DNA of 64,000 nucleotides from Secundilactobacillus odoratitofui DSM 19909 = JCM 15043 (GCF_001434895.1 NZ_AZEE01000010.1:59735-123734), one strand, 5' to 3'. Shown: positions 49,633 to 60,754, numbered from the stretch's first letter. The notes: generated from the letters alone by a model not told the origin. Numbers and translations are program-made.

Positions 49633-51741
49633 TTATTCAGCCTCTTCACTTAAAGACATCATCAAAACATTTTCAGAATAATTGATGTATTGACGTAAAC
49701 GAGATGACATTTGCCAAGTAATGTTACCGGCCTCTAATAAGCTTTGGACGCCAGTTCGTTCTGCCCCTAGTGCAACCACTCGGAGTTTATTTAATTGGGT
49801 CGCATAATCGGTCCGAGAAACCCGTTGATTTTCACGAGCCCGCTCAATTCGATTACGATAAAATACAACTAAGTGATACAGTGCCTGTTTGTCGAGCTTT
49901 TGCGGATCCACATCATCTCTGGCCAGGTACTTAGACAAGGCTTTGATGGCTGCTTTCGCACTTTCTCGATCAATCAACTGCCATTCAGTATCTTGGTTAC
50001 CGGTTTTCTTACCGTGACTAAAGGTGGTTAACCGACGCCAGAGCCGGTGAAGGGCGACGTTCCAGTTGTGCAAACTGGCAGAAATCGCACTGGTGCTCTG
50101 TCGGGTCACCCGTTGCGTGGTCCGCTCAATTGATTTAATGGCCATTCGGTAGGCTCGCGTTGAAATTTGATGATGCACGTGCAGGCGTTCCAAAGCAGAA
50201 CGTTCACCAGCCAAGCTAACTTGACGCAGTGTCACTTCATCTTGAACCAATTGACGCATCTCAGAATCATCGCGAATCTGAACTTCTAATCGCCGAATAA
50301 TAAACTGATAGTCGAGGATCAAGTCGTAGGCGGCGCGCTGGTTATTAATTCGTCGTTGCTCTTCAATGGCATTGATGGCAAGCCGCATAATATAAATTCG
50401 AGCTTCGGCTTCACTCAGTCGATGAATCGATTCGAGCTCTTCAGACTCATCCGTCACGACAAAATCATCGTCAGTCGTATCGTTGATGCTTGCTCGCGTC
50501 TGTAACGGCTGAGGATTGTCTGGGGCAACCAGCGGTAACGTGACGACCGCGGCCACCAAACTAATAATGATGACACCCGCCGCAATAAATAGGGTCAAAG
50601 CGCGTTGTGGGAACGGTTCGCCATTTGCAAGGACCAGTGGAAGTGATAGCACCCCAGCCATCGTTACCGCACCACGGACACCGGACAAACCAGCTAATAG
50701 TGCCACTCGAAAACTTGGTCGCTTCGGTTTAGTAACCCCTTGATACAGGTAAATCCAAACGACTCGAATCACCAGTAAAATCAACCAGGCACCAAACGCA
50801 TAAGCCACAGCCTGAAAAGTGCTGAACTGAGAATCTTTAATAATTTTTCCAGTAGCAACCGGCAGCTCATCACCCAAAATTAAGAACACGACACCGTTAA
50901 GTAGGTACACAATGATATTCCAGGTTTTCTCCGTGACTAACTTAAGTTCAGGCAAGTCTTCAATCAGCCGACTCTCTTGTGCGTGTGAAACTGCCCCCGC
51001 CGTGACAACCGCAATCACCCCAGAGGCGTGGAACACATCTTCGGCAATGACGTATACGACGAATGGTGTCATGATCTGCAAGACCGTATTGAACACCACA
51101 TCGTTGATCCCCTGCCGCCTCAAAACGTCACGCATTAACTCAATCAGTGACATCAACACAAACCCGGCGATTAAGCCAACTAAACTAATGTATAGGAAAT
51201 CACCCACAGCATGGCCGAATGAGAACACACCCGTTACCGTCGCCGCAACCGCATATTTAAATGCAATCAAACCAGACGCGTCGTTGATCAAGCTCTCGCC
51301 GCTGACTAAATGTAAAATTCGGTCAGGTAAATTCACTCGTTTAGAAATCGACTGAACCGCCACCGGATCGGTGGGTGATAAAATGGCCGCTAACGCAAAA
51401 CTAACCGGCAATGATAATTTGGGCACAAGTAGGAAAATTAAATAACCGCCAACCACCGTGGTTAAAAAAACCAGCAAAATGGAGTTAGCAAAAATTGGTC
51501 CCCGTAATTGCCAAAGTTCACGTTTAGGGAACCGCCGCCCATCGTTAAACAGCAATGGGGCAATGAACAACAACAAGAACCAATCTGTATCTAACGGAAT
51601 CTCAATTTCCCAAAATAGCGCCATGACTAAACCAAGCGCAATCTGAATCAAACTAACCGGAATAAAAGTTAGGTAGTGGCTGATAACGTTTGAGACCAGT
51701 ACTAAAACAACTAACAATATAACTGCTTCAACAATCGGCAA
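49633..51741 (-). CDS. CPA1-family Na+/H+ antiporter
   Basis: 702 residues. The first 410 hold about 12 membrane helices, with LSPTDPVAVQS near 123 and GESLINDASGL near 150, the ion-binding Asp motifs of NhaP/NHE exchangers. The last 290 residues are a soluble, charged helical domain with no recognised motif, long for bacterial members. Exports Na+ or K+ in exchange for protons. Start MPIVEAVILL; an 17-base gap separates it from murB on the same strand. Confidence 0.9.
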   Translation of the reverse strand: MPIVEAVILLVVLVLVSNVISHYLTFIPVSLIQIALGLVMALFWEIEIPLDTDWFLLLFIAPLLFNDGRRFPKRELWQLRGPIFANSILLVFLTTVVGGYLIFLLVPKLSLPVSFALAAILSPTDPVAVQSISKRVNLPDRILHLVSGESLINDASGLIAFKYAVAATVTGVFSFGHAVGDFLYISLVGLIAGFVLMSLIELMRDVLRRQGINDVVFNTVLQIMTPFVVYVIAEDVFHASGVIAVVTAGAVSHAQESRLIEDLPELKLVTEKTWNIIVYLLNGVVFLILGDELPVATGKIIKDSQFSTFQAVAYAFGAWLILLVIRVVWIYLYQGVTKPKRPSFRVALLAGLSGVRGAVTMAGVLSLPLVLANGEPFPQRALTLFIAAGVIIISLVAAVVTLPLVAPDNPQPLQTRASINDTTDDDFVVTDESEELESIHRLSEAEARIYIMRLAINAIEEQRRINNQRAAYDLILDYQFIIRRLEVQIRDDSEMRQLVQDEVTLRQVSLAGERSALERLHVHHQISTRAYRMAIKSIERTTQRVTRQSTSAISASLHNWNVALHRLWRRLTTFSHGKKTGNQDTEWQLIDRESAKAAIKALSKYLARDDVDPQKLDKQALYHLVVFYRNRIERARENQRVSRTDYATQLNKLRVVALGAERTGVQSLLEAGNITWQMSSRLRQYINYSENVLMMSLSEEAE

Positions 51742-51758
51742 CTAGGTAACCCCTCTCA

Positions 51759-52667
51759 TTAAGATCGAACCGGATCCTCCCCAATAATGCGTACTTCTGT
51801 TTCAAGGTGAACACCCTCTGACGCAAGTACCACCTCTTGAACGTGGTGAATGACTGCGAGATAATCGGAAGCCGTCGCGTGCGCCACGTTCACAATAAAC
51901 CCAGCATGCTTCGTTGATACCTGAGCGCCACCAAATTGATAGCCCTGCAAACCGGCATCATGAATTAACTTTCCAGCAAAGTAGCCCGTTGGTCGTTTAA
52001 ACACGCTACCGCAAGACGGTAATTCAAGTGGTTGTTTAGCCGCTCGACGGGCATTAAAATCGTCCATCTCGGCCTGAATCTGCTGACCATCGCCACCATG
52101 GAGACTAAACGTTGCGTTTAAGACAACATCGCGTTCATCTTGAACTTGACTATGGCGATAACTAAAATGTAAGTCACGCTTTGTCATGGTTTTAAGTTCA
52201 CCAGCTGGTGTTAGCACTTGAACCGACTCTGCAACCATGCTGATCTCACCACCATAGGCGCCAGCGTTCATAAAAATGGCACCACCAACGCTGCCAGGAA
52301 TACCCGCGGCAAACTCTAACCCGCTCAAACTGGCATGTTGCGCAACTTTAGTGACTTCAATCAACGAGGCCCCGGCATCCGCAACCACTTGGTTTGATTG
52401 CACCTTGACTTGCTTCATCTCGGTCAGGATCAAGACTAGGCCGCGAATACCACCATCCTTAACAATTAGATTGCTGGCATTGCCAATAATCGTAATCGGC
52501 AAATCAGTCTCATTGGCATAGCGAACTAACGCTTGAATCTCTGAAATTGAATTTGGAAATGCAAGAAAATCAGCCTTTCCACCCGTCTTAGTATTCGTGT
52601 AGGTTGAAAGTGATTCATTTTTTAACAGCGTTACCTTGGGAAACGCTGCAACAATGTCTGCCGTCAT
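51759..52667 (-). CDS. murB: UDP-N-acetylenolpyruvoylglucosamine reductase
   Basis: Reduces the enolpyruvyl group to make UDP-MurNAc, with FAD. 302 residues: FAD-binding [13 protein letters not shown] and [20 protein letters not shown] near 130, catalytic Ser in [11 protein letters not shown] and ends with the helix around EVRIIGEDP. The longer frame to 52796 overlaps the exoA start and lacks a ribosome site; ATG at 52667 has AAAGGA upstream. Confidence 0.95.
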   Translation of the reverse strand: MTADIVAAFPKVTLLKNESLSTYTNTKTGGKADFLAFPNSISEIQALVRYANETDLPITIIGNASNLIVKDGGIRGLVLILTEMKQVKVQSNQVVADAGASLIEVTKVAQHASLSGLEFAAGIPGSVGGAIFMNAGAYGGEISMVAESVQVLTPAGELKTMTKRDLHFSYRHSQVQDERDVVLNATFSLHGGDGQQIQAEMDDFNARRAAKQPLELPSCGSVFKRPTGYFAGKLIHDAGLQGYQFGGAQVSTKHAGFIVNVAHATASDYLAVIHHVQEVVLASEGVHLETEVRIIGEDPVRS

Positions 52668-52796
52668 GGTAAAAGGTTCCTTTCGTATCTTGCTTTTAAT
52701 GCATGCTATCATTTTAACATGGTTGCCGTGGTTAGTGTAATATTTCCCTCGATGGGGTAAACTAAGCCTAACGAACCAGTTGAAAGGATGACGCAC

Positions 52797-53561
52797 ATGA
52801 AATTTATCAGTTGGAATGTAAATGGTCTCCGTGCAATCGTTAAAAAGGATTTTTTAACCACTTTTAACACGCTAGACGCCGACTTTTTCTGTATTCAAGA
52901 AACTAAGATGCAACCTAATCAGTTAACGCTCGATCTGCCGGGCTACCAGCAGTTTTTTAATTCAGCTGATCGTAAGGGATATTCTGGCACCGCAATTTTT
53001 ACCAAGCACACCCCCCAAAACGTCACGTACGATATTGGTACCGATGAATTCGATCATGAAGGCCGGGTAATCACACTCGAATACCCTGATTTTTACTTGG
53101 TCACCTGCTACACACCCAACTCCGGTACAGGTCTAAAACGACTTGATTTTCGAATGGGCTGGGAGCAGGTCTTCCAAGATTACCTTGATTCATTGAATGC
53201 CTCTAAACCCGTTATTTTGTGTGGTGATTTAAACGTCGCCCATGAAGAGATTGATATTCGTAATCCTAAGACCAACCATCACAATGCCGGTTTCACAAAT
53301 GAAGAACGTGAACAATTCAGCCAGCTCTTGTCACGAGGCTATACGGATACTTTCCGTTACTTTAACCCTGACGCCACTGATCGTTATTCGTGGTGGAGCT
53401 ACCGGTTTAACGCCCGGGATCGTAATGCCGGCTGGCGCATCGATTACTTTGTTACCAGTAACCGGCTTCAAGACCATCTCGTGGAAGCTGATATTAAGGA
53501 TCAGATTTTTGGTTCCGACCACTGTCCAATTCTCTTGACAACAAAGGATCTACACGTATAA
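52797..53561 (+). CDS. exoA: Exodeoxyribonuclease III / AP endonuclease
   Basis: DNA repair nuclease cutting at abasic sites. 254 residues beginning [19 protein letters not shown]; catalytic [21 protein letters not shown], and GSDHCPI at the C-terminus. The ATG three codons earlier is inside the ribosome-site region (GAAAGGATG), so the second ATG is preferred. Followed after 27 bases by a DnaQ-like exonuclease gene. Confidence 0.95.
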   Translation: MKFISWNVNGLRAIVKKDFLTTFNTLDADFFCIQETKMQPNQLTLDLPGYQQFFNSADRKGYSGTAIFTKHTPQNVTYDIGTDEFDHEGRVITLEYPDFYLVTCYTPNSGTGLKRLDFRMGWEQVFQDYLDSLNASKPVILCGDLNVAHEEIDIRNPKTNHHNAGFTNEEREQFSQLLSRGYTDTFRYFNPDATDRYSWWSYRFNARDRNAGWRIDYFVTSNRLQDHLVEADIKDQIFGSDHCPILLTTKDLHV

Positions 53562-53588
53562 TTTAAGCATTTGAGAGGAAGTGTCTAA

Positions 53589-54125
53589 TTGAATTTTGTT
53601 GCAATGGATTTTGAAACCGCCAGCGGCAAACGCTACTCTGCTTGTTCGTTGGCACTGACAATCGTCCGTAACAGTAAAGTTGTTGATGAATTTTACACAC
53701 TTATCAAACCGGACACTGAATTTTTCTGGCGAAACGTCCAGATTCACGGCATTCACGAAGCAGATGTCGCAGACGCCCCTGATTTTCCAACTGTGTGGCC
53801 GCATATCGCTTCACTATTTACCCCTAATCAATTGGTGATTGCCCATAACGCACAATTTGATAATGGTGTCCTTAAACAAACGCTGAATCACTTTGGACTA
53901 ACTGCGCCAAGCTATCTCACGCTAGACACCGTTAAAACCAGTCGACAATTTTTGCCCTTACTCGCCAACCATAAACTCAATACAGTTTGTGACGCACTTG
54001 GTATCTCGCTCGAACACCACCATAATGCGTTAGATGATAGTTTGGCTTGTGCCAACATCTTGCTTTCTGAAACCAACACCTTTGGTCAAGCTGCGATTGA
54101 ACCCTTTATTCGTCCTGTTCGGTAA
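53589..54125 (+). CDS. DnaQ-like 3'-5' exonuclease (DEDDh)
   Basis: 178 residues with all three exonuclease motifs: FVAMDFETA (Asp, Glu), AHNAQFDNGVL, and HHNALDDSLACA (His, Asp). No other domain, so a small stand-alone proofreading or repair nuclease. Start TTG after GAGGAAG. Likely in one transcript with exoA. Confidence 0.88.
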   Translation: MNFVAMDFETASGKRYSACSLALTIVRNSKVVDEFYTLIKPDTEFFWRNVQIHGIHEADVADAPDFPTVWPHIASLFTPNQLVIAHNAQFDNGVLKQTLNHFGLTAPSYLTLDTVKTSRQFLPLLANHKLNTVCDALGISLEHHHNALDDSLACANILLSETNTFGQAAIEPFIRPVR

Positions 54126-54151
54126 ACCCGACAAAATTCAGAATGTATTAT

Positions 54152-54199
54152 AAAAGCTCGTCATAGGTTCCTAGGATTGGAATCTACGGCGAGCTTTTT
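54152..54199. terminator. Bidirectional terminator
   Basis: AAAAGCTCG / CGAGCTTTT outer stem with a longer imperfect inner part. Confidence 0.8.
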
Positions 54200-54250
54200 A
54201 GTCATATTTTGACAACATTTAACACACCAACTCAAAAAGTAACGGTATCA

Positions 54251-54754
54251 CTATTTCACCGCTAATTGCATCTCAACGGCTGCGACTTCTTGACCAGCTG
54301 AATTCTTGACCGTTAGTTCTCGAATAGTAGTGAAACCAATTCTATCATACAGCTGTTTTGCAAATTGATTGACGTTTTGAACAGTTAACGTAATGACAGT
54401 ATATACACTACTTTCTGCCGCCCAATCAAGTGCACTGTACATTAATTCAGTACCGATACCCTGATGCCAGTGCGTTTTTAACACCGCCACACCAACTTCA
54501 CCAATCGACGCATCATGCGTTGGCAAAATGGTTGCAAGGCCCACAATTTGATCATCAATTGTGGCAACCAGTAAGACCTGAATCTGTGATTGACTAATCT
54601 GATTGATCTGCTGCGCCTGCGTGGCTTCATCAACCGTTGGCCCTGTCACTTCAAACGTAGTCGATTCGGTTTTAAGCGTCGCCAACAGTGCCAGTAACAC
54701 TGCTGCATCCGCGGCATTAGCTTTTCTCACGACCAATTCAGATTTATCGTTCAT
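54251..54754 (-). CDS. GNAT-family N-acetyltransferase
   Basis: 167 residues: the acetyl-CoA loop HWHQGIGTELMYSAL near 105 and the C-terminal NQFAKQLYDRIGFTTIRE are the GNAT motifs. Overlaps tsaE by 11 bases; in other Gram-positives the gene after tsaE is often rimI, but the sequence resembles general YhbS/PaiA-type acetyltransferases more, so the substrate is not assigned. Confidence 0.85.
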   Translation of the reverse strand: MNDKSELVVRKANAADAAVLLALLATLKTESTTFEVTGPTVDEATQAQQINQISQSQIQVLLVATIDDQIVGLATILPTHDASIGEVGVAVLKTHWHQGIGTELMYSALDWAAESSVYTVITLTVQNVNQFAKQLYDRIGFTTIRELTVKNSAGQEVAAVEMQLAVK

Positions 54755-55220
54755 TCCAGCTCACTCCTAATTGTGAGACAACTTGATCAAAGCGTGCGCC
54801 ATGCGGTTCAAAGGTCAACTGTCTGAGATTTTCCCCCTGATCGTCTAGGCGTTTGAACGCTACTCTCAAATATTGATCTGGCAATTCATCCGCGACGAAA
54901 GTTGACCACTCTACGACACTAACACCATCACCGTTGAAGTACTCATCAAGTCCTAACTCATCTCCAGAGCCATCCTCCAGTCGATAGACATCCATGTGAT
55001 AAAGTGGCAATCGGCCATCTTGATACTCTCTGATAATGGTAAAAGTTGGACTCTTGACGTTACGTTTGATACCAAGGCCAACTGCAAGTCCTTTGGTAAA
55101 GGTTGTTTTGCCGGCTCCCAGATCACCATCGAGTAAAATAACATCTTGCGCAGCTAGCAATGGTGCCAACAATTGTCCAAGTAACATCGTTTCTTCTGGT
55201 GTTGAAACAGTTAGTTCCAC
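54744..55220 (-). CDS. tsaE: tRNA t6A biosynthesis ATPase TsaE
   Basis: ATPase partner of TsaB/TsaD. 158 residues: Walker [18 protein letters not shown] near 35-50, ISPTFTI-like block ([12 protein letters not shown]), [11 protein letters not shown] and [11 protein letters not shown]. The start follows a - strand ribosome site just after the pta terminator. Overlaps the GNAT gene. Confidence 0.95.
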   Translation of the reverse strand: MELTVSTPEETMLLGQLLAPLLAAQDVILLDGDLGAGKTTFTKGLAVGLGIKRNVKSPTFTIIREYQDGRLPLYHMDVYRLEDGSGDELGLDEYFNGDGVSVVEWSTFVADELPDQYLRVAFKRLDDQGENLRQLTFEPHGARFDQVVSQLGVSWNER

Positions 55221-55240
55221 AGTATCTAACTCCTTAATTC

Positions 55241-55276
55241 AAAAGGAGCTGCGGCAGCAATGCTACCGACAGCTCC
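55241..55276 (-). terminator. Terminator after pta
   Basis: GGAGCTG(T)CGGTAGC / GCTGCCGCAGCTCC with one bulge and T4. Confidence 0.75.
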
Positions 55277-55290
55277 CAGTTTTTAATCGC

Positions 55291-56265
55291 CTATTCTGCT
55301 TGAGCAGCAGTAATGATGGCAACTTTATAAACGTCTTCTTCGTTTGCACCACGTGATAAATCAGAAACAGGTGCGTTTAAGCCTTGCAACAGTGGTCCAA
55401 TGGCTTCATAGCCACCTAACCGTTGTGCAATCTTGTAGCCAATGTTGCCGGCTTCTAGTTCAGGGAAAATGAACACGTTGGCATGGCCAGCAACGGGTGA
55501 ACCTGGGGCCTTCAAAGCTGCAACTTCTGGCACGACTGCGGCATCAAATTGTAATTCGCCGTCGATAGCCACATCTGGTGCTTGTTCTTGTGCTAACTTA
55601 GTTGCTTCTTGAACCTTGGTAACTTGATCAGCCTTAGCTGAACCCTTTGTTGAAAAGCTGAGAAGTGCAACCTTTGGATCAATATCATACTTCTTGGCAG
55701 TGTGTGCACTTTCCACTGCAACTTCAGCCATACCCTCAGCATCGAGATCAATGTTAATGGCGGAATCAGCAAAGAATAATCGTTCATCACCCTTTAACAA
55801 GATGAAGTAACCACTAATCCGCTTCACACCTGGCTTAGTCTTAATGATTTGAAGCGCTGGCCGAATGGTGTCACCAGTTGGGTGAGCTGCGCCAGAAACC
55901 ATAGCGTCAGCTTCACCGAGGTAGACCATCATAGTGCCCCAATAGTTTGGATCTTCCAACATCTTAGCAGCTTGTTCAGGGGTGTTTTTGCCCTTACGAC
56001 GAGCAACCAAGGCATCTAGCATTTTTTGCTTTTCATCAGCAGAAGCGTTGTTAGGATCAACAATCTTCACACCGGTTAAATCGAAACCTTTGTCACTAGC
56101 AGCTGCCTGGATGGCATCCGCATTACCCAACAAAACGGGTTGAAGTAATTTATCTGCGGCGAGTCGGCTGGCAGCGCCAATGATACGGATGTCTTCACCT
56201 TCTGGTAAGACCACCGTTTTATTTAAACCACTAATCTTTTGCTTTAAACTATCAAAAAGTTCCAC
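55291..56265 (-). CDS. pta: Phosphate acetyltransferase
   Basis: Interconverts acetyl-CoA and acetyl phosphate. 324 residues of the short Pta type: [36 protein letters not shown] near 128 and [16 protein letters not shown] near 265. In a lactic acid bacterium it links pyruvate use to ATP by acetate kinase. Transcribed between ung and tsaE. Confidence 0.96.
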   Translation of the reverse strand: MELFDSLKQKISGLNKTVVLPEGEDIRIIGAASRLAADKLLQPVLLGNADAIQAAASDKGFDLTGVKIVDPNNASADEKQKMLDALVARRKGKNTPEQAAKMLEDPNYWGTMMVYLGEADAMVSGAAHPTGDTIRPALQIIKTKPGVKRISGYFILLKGDERLFFADSAINIDLDAEGMAEVAVESAHTAKKYDIDPKVALLSFSTKGSAKADQVTKVQEATKLAQEQAPDVAIDGELQFDAAVVPEVAALKAPGSPVAGHANVFIFPELEAGNIGYKIAQRLGGYEAIGPLLQGLNAPVSDLSRGANEEDVYKVAIITAAQAE

Positions 56266-56320
56266 AATCTAGACCTCCAGATGTTTGAAATTCCGACTAG
56301 TCAATTCTCTCATTACACTT

Positions 56321-57025
56321 CTATTTTGGCTGTGTTTCAGCAACTTCAGCATGCTGTGGTAACTGCCAATCAATCGGTGCTTCTCCTAATGAGGTAAGTG
56401 CGATGTTGGTTTTTGAAAAGGGCTTGGAACCGAAAAATCCACGGTGAGCAGATAGCGGGCTCGGATGAGCTGACTGAATCACGATGTTTGCCTTCGTATC
56501 AATCAACTTAATCTTACTTTGAGCAGCGCGTCCCCACAAAATAAAAACGACGGGGGTTGGCCGCAATGATAGCTGATGAATTGCAGCATCAGTTAACTGT
56601 TCCCAACCCTTACCTTTGTGAGAAAATGCCTGACCATTTCGAACGGTTAATACCGAATTCAGTAGCAAAACGCCCTGCTTAGCCCACTTCTCAAGGTAAC
56701 CGTGATTGACCGGGGCAATCCCCAAATCCGACTGTAGCTCCTTATAGATGTTTTGCAAGCTAGGTGGAATCCTCACCCCAGGCAAGACCGAAAAACTAAG
56801 ACCATGTGCCTGATTAGGTTCGTGATAGGGATCCTGCCCCAAAATCACAACTTTAACTTGTGAAAATGGTGTCCACTCAAACGCTTCAAAAATGTGAAAC
56901 ATGTCTGGGTGAATCTGCTGTGTCTGGTACTCTTGAATCAAGAAAGCGTGTAAATTTCGGTAATACGCCTTTTCAAATTCAGGTTCCAAAACAGGCCACC
57001 AATCATTATGAATAAACGGTTTCAT
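56321..57025 (-). CDS. ung: Uracil-DNA glycosylase
   Basis: Removes uracil from DNA. 234 residues: catalytic Asp in [19 protein letters not shown] near 68, uracil-binding LLNSVLTVR, and the His loop [17 protein letters not shown] near 190. The ATG at [13 protein letters not shown] with GAGGTG upstream is chosen over the 13-residue-longer frame. Confidence 0.96.
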   Translation of the reverse strand: MKPFIHNDWWPVLEPEFEKAYYRNLHAFLIQEYQTQQIHPDMFHIFEAFEWTPFSQVKVVILGQDPYHEPNQAHGLSFSVLPGVRIPPSLQNIYKELQSDLGIAPVNHGYLEKWAKQGVLLLNSVLTVRNGQAFSHKGKGWEQLTDAAIHQLSLRPTPVVFILWGRAAQSKIKLIDTKANIVIQSAHPSPLSAHRGFFGSKPFSKTNIALTSLGEAPIDWQLPQHAEVAETQPK

Positions 57026-57217
57026 TCCCAACACCTCAAGCTTCATTCTATCATAGATTTTCACAAATTATTAGCCAAATTGATTGAAAATTAAAATTCG
57101 AGTATAAGTGAGGTTTCAAATACTTCGTCACAATCTCCTTTGCGTTTCATGGTAAAATATAAATTGATTAGGCAATCTTAAAAGCAGGTTTGATTATTTA
57201 TTGAAGGGAGGGCTTCC

Positions 57218-57787
57218 ATGCGCACACTTTACATTCGTCAAGAGAGTTTAGCAGCAAAGGGGGCCAGCGTCGTTCGAGATGCCGATAAACGTTCCGTTTA
57301 TTTACTCATTGGTAAATGGGGACGCCATTCTGATGCCCTCTCCCTTTATCAGATCAGTGGTGATTTACTAGCTGAACTTCGCCAAACGTCACTCGGTCTA
57401 CTCCCACGATTCGATATTTATGATCATGGTGAAAAAGTTGGCGCAATTTCAAAACGCTTCGGCTTTATGCACGAGATGATTTACATCAGCAGCTTACATT
57501 GGCTCATTGTTGGTAATTTTTTAAGCGGTCATTATAAAATCTACCATGGGACCACTACAATCATGACCTCTGATGGAGACGGTGATCTACGCCAGATGAC
57601 CATTGCGAGCCAGCACTTAGAACCAATCTGTATTTGCATCGCGGCTACTCTGGACCACTGGGCCAATCGTCGTTCACACCTTAAGCTCCCTAGCAAAGCT
57701 TGGCACACATCATTTAACGTACCGATGGATCTGCGTGGTAATCGTGCTTGGCATTACGCTAGTCGTCCTCAAAATAAACAGTCCTAA
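57218..57787 (+). CDS. LURP-one-related (YxjI-like) protein, probable
   Basis: 189 residues. The beginning MRTLYIRQESLAAKGASVVRD and the alternating strands with DIYDHGEKVGAISKRFGF match the tubby-like LURP-one-related family, whose bacterial members are of unknown function and may bind lipids. The C-terminal 50 residues (LKLPSKAWHTSFNVP) are atypical. Start ATG with GGAGGG upstream. Confidence 0.65.
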   Translation: MRTLYIRQESLAAKGASVVRDADKRSVYLLIGKWGRHSDALSLYQISGDLLAELRQTSLGLLPRFDIYDHGEKVGAISKRFGFMHEMIYISSLHWLIVGNFLSGHYKIYHGTTTIMTSDGDGDLRQMTIASQHLEPICICIAATLDHWANRRSHLKLPSKAWHTSFNVPMDLRGNRAWHYASRPQNKQS

Positions 57788-57788
57788 C

Positions 57789-57839
57789 AAAAAGTCACCA
57801 TCTTCGGCCACAATTGTGGTTGCAGATGGTGACTTTTTA
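57789..57839. terminator. Bidirectional terminator
   Basis: AAAAAGTCACCATCT / AGATGGTGACTTTTT with an inner CCACAATTGTGG hairpin. Confidence 0.9.
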
Positions 57840-57844
57840 GATGC

Positions 57845-58318
57845 TTAATAGTGTTTCAACACCCTAGCAATCTGCCGATCTTGATCACGGCGTTTGATTG
57901 ATTCGCGTTTGTCGTACTCGTGTTTACCTTTTGCAACACCCAACAAGACTTTTGCAAATCCGTTTTTAATATAAATTCTCAGTGGCACAATGGTGATCCC
58001 TTTATCTTGCGTTTCACCCTGCAGCTTCGAGATTTCTTTTTTGTGAAGTAACAACTTGCGATTGCGAAGCGGATCATGATTGAACCGGTTTCCCTGATCA
58101 TACTCACTGATGTGAATATTCATCAACCAAGCTTCACCATTTCGAATTTGTGCAAATCCGTCCGTTAAGTTAACGCGACGAGCCCGAATCGATTTGATTT
58201 CCGTCCCAGTTAAGGCAAGTCCGGCTTCATACGTATTGAGGATCGCGTAATCATGTCGCGCCTTTTTATTTTGCGCCATGACATTCTTGTCAGTCGGCGT
58301 TTTTTTCTTAGCCAACAA
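57845..58318 (-). CDS. smpB: tmRNA-binding protein SmpB
   Basis: Carries tmRNA to stalled ribosomes. 157 residues: [37 protein letters not shown] and the basic tail [18 protein letters not shown]. Start TTG (two TTG in tandem) after GAGGTGAGG; one of them is the start. Twenty bases after rnr, as in many Firmicutes. Confidence 0.96.
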   Translation of the reverse strand: MLAKKKTPTDKNVMAQNKKARHDYAILNTYEAGLALTGTEIKSIRARRVNLTDGFAQIRNGEAWLMNIHISEYDQGNRFNHDPLRNRKLLLHKKEISKLQGETQDKGITIVPLRIYIKNGFAKVLLGVAKGKHEYDKRESIKRRDQDRQIARVLKHY

Positions 58319-58338
58319 TCCTCACCTCACTTTACAAA

Positions 58339-60729
58339 TTAACGATTTTGAGTCCGATTCTGTCGATTGTTAGATTGGCTCTGGCTTCGACGTCCGCCAC
58401 CATTTTGATTGCTATTACGATTGCGGTTTCGATTATTATTGCCATTTCGATTACCATTATGGTTACCGTTTTGAGAACGCCGGTGATCGTTTGGCCGACC
58501 ATTTCGGTTACCGCCACGATTGCCATAGTTGCTATGATGTTCACGTTTAGGTAACAAATCAGACACTGGTGCTGTCTTGGGGTCAACCAAGTCAAAATCA
58601 ATTTGGCTTTGTTCTTTGTCAACATTCACCACTTTGACTTTGACAGCTTGACCAATCCGATAAGTCCGGTGCGTTTTACGACCCACAAGTGCCAGATATT
58701 TCTCAACGTACTCATAGTAATCGTCTTGCATGCGGCTAATGTGGATCAGACCTTCGACGGTGTTAGGTAGTTCGATGAACATCCCAAATTTCATCACAGA
58801 ACTGACAGTGGCTTCGAATTCTTCACCGAGGTGGTCTGCCATGTATTCTGCCTTCTTCATTGAATCAGTATCCCGTTCAGCATCAATTGCGCGCCGTTCC
58901 ATCTCAGAAGAATGGACACCAATTTCTTCAAGTAAGTCAGCGTAACGTGCCTTACTTTCGGCGTTAATGCCGTGATCTTCATAATAGTGGATCAACCGAT
59001 GGACCATGGTATCTGGATAACGTCTGATTGGCGACGTGAAATGAGTGTAGTATTCAGCGCCTAAGCCAAAGTGACCGAGAGATTGATCAGTGTACTTCGC
59101 TTGTTTAAGGCTCCGCAACATCATCACTGAAACAACCGCTTCTTCTGGCTTACCAGCTACTGACTTTAACACGTTTTGTAACATCTTTGGTCGTAAATGA
59201 TCTGGGTCACCCTTGACATTGATACCAAACGCCGTCAAAAACTCGAAGAAGTTCTTAACGCGTTCACCATCTGGCGTTTCGTGGACACGGTAAATAAAGG
59301 GTGCCTTGGCTTTGTTATAGTGTTCAGCAACCGTTTCGTTAGCAGCTAACATGAACGATTCAATCATCCGTTCAGCTAAACCACGAACCCGCAGTTGAAT
59401 ATCAATAGCATGGCCACTCTCGTCAACAATGATTTCAGCTTCATGATCATCAAAATCAATGGCCCCACGACGCTTACGGTGTTTGTACAAGATTTTGTGC
59501 AAATCAGCCATATTTTCAAACATTGGGACAAGGCGATCATACTCATTGCGAGTGGCTTCGTCGTGAGCTTCCAAGATCTTGTTGACGTTAGTATACGTCA
59601 TCCGTGCAGTCGATTTCATCACACTTGGATGGATCCGGTGTTTGACGACGTTACCTTCCTGGTCAATTTCCATTTCACAACTCATACATAACCGCAAAAC
59701 GCCTTCATTTAATGAACAAATACCGTTCGATAAGCGACGCGGCAACATTGGAATAACTCGGTCGGTCAAGTAAACACTAGTTCCACGCTTGTAGGCTTCT
59801 TGGTCCAGCAGTGAGCCTTCTTTGACGTAGTGTGAGACATCGGCAATATGAACCCCTAAGTGGTAATTACCATTGTCAAGTTTCCAAACGGTCACAGCAT
59901 CATCCAAGTCTTTTGATGATTCGCCATCGATAGTAACCAAATCCTGGTCAGTGATATCTTCACGACCAGCCATTTCAGCTTCAGTGACGTGGTCTGGGAT
60001 GGCATCGGCTTCTTGCAGCACATCTTCCGGAAATTCGGAAGGAATATCGTGCGCGTAGACAATTTGTAAAATATCGATACCTGGATCATCGACGCTACCA
60101 ATCACTTGCTTGGCAATTCCAACCATTGCGAGTGGATGATCGGCGTTTGGATACTCAGTAATCTCAGCGGTAACCACTTCACCTGGTGTTGGTTTCAAAC
60201 CAGTATCAACCACGTAAAATTTATAACGAGATAACTTTTTATCGGTTAAGCGGACTTGACCGTAGTACCCCATGTCATCTTCCGTCTGTAAGAAACCTCC
60301 AACGACGTGCGTGTAGTGGTGTTCAGTAATGGCCGTGACTTTGCCTTCTGGTCCTTTGTCTGAACGTGGATCAGCTGGCCGAACGATTTCCATCGACACT
60401 TCATCGCCGTTTAAAGCCATCATCGTATTATCGGGTGCAATGTACGCGTCTGGTAACTCATCGTCATACGCAACAAAACCAAAGCCCTTGTCGTTAGCAT
60501 GAAAAATGCCAGTCAACACACGCGCTTTTTCGTCTAATTGAAACTCACCATCACCAGTGACGGTGACGATTTTTTCCCGTTCTAAACGTGCGAATTCCTG
60601 CACGATCAGTTTGAAAGCAGCTGAGCCATGATAGCCCAGCGCATCTGAAACGTCTTCTACCCGAAACCGCTTCGTAGGATTGGCTCTTAGCAAATCCTCA
60701 ATCTGTTGCTTTAATTTGTTATCTTCCAA
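58339..60729 (-). CDS. rnr: Ribonuclease R
   Basis: 3'-5' exoribonuclease of the RNB family, helping tmRNA. 796 residues: N-terminal winged helix and cold-shock domains (to about 210), RNB catalytic core with TIDGESSKDLDDAV (near 265) and FTSPIRRYPD, S1 domain (about 640-725), then a 65-residue tail almost wholly of Asn, Arg, Gly and Ser (NRNGNNNRNRNRN). Third gene of secG-est-rnr-smpB. Confidence 0.96.
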   Translation of the reverse strand: MEDNKLKQQIEDLLRANPTKRFRVEDVSDALGYHGSAAFKLIVQEFARLEREKIVTVTGDGEFQLDEKARVLTGIFHANDKGFGFVAYDDELPDAYIAPDNTMMALNGDEVSMEIVRPADPRSDKGPEGKVTAITEHHYTHVVGGFLQTEDDMGYYGQVRLTDKKLSRYKFYVVDTGLKPTPGEVVTAEITEYPNADHPLAMVGIAKQVIGSVDDPGIDILQIVYAHDIPSEFPEDVLQEADAIPDHVTEAEMAGREDITDQDLVTIDGESSKDLDDAVTVWKLDNGNYHLGVHIADVSHYVKEGSLLDQEAYKRGTSVYLTDRVIPMLPRRLSNGICSLNEGVLRLCMSCEMEIDQEGNVVKHRIHPSVMKSTARMTYTNVNKILEAHDEATRNEYDRLVPMFENMADLHKILYKHRKRRGAIDFDDHEAEIIVDESGHAIDIQLRVRGLAERMIESFMLAANETVAEHYNKAKAPFIYRVHETPDGERVKNFFEFLTAFGINVKGDPDHLRPKMLQNVLKSVAGKPEEAVVSVMMLRSLKQAKYTDQSLGHFGLGAEYYTHFTSPIRRYPDTMVHRLIHYYEDHGINAESKARYADLLEEIGVHSSEMERRAIDAERDTDSMKKAEYMADHLGEEFEATVSSVMKFGMFIELPNTVEGLIHISRMQDDYYEYVEKYLALVGRKTHRTYRIGQAVKVKVVNVDKEQSQIDFDLVDPKTAPVSDLLPKREHHSNYGNRGGNRNGRPNDHRRSQNGNHNGNRNGNNNRNRNRNSNQNGGGRRSQSQSNNRQNRTQNR

Positions 60730-60754
60730 AGTTAATTCCTCGTTATATAGTTTA

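Noticed and set aside
58348..58554. + strand 68-codon frame opposite the rnr tail
   Set aside because: It is the antisense of the low-complexity Asn/Arg codons; its Ile/Thr/Val repeats are an artefact.
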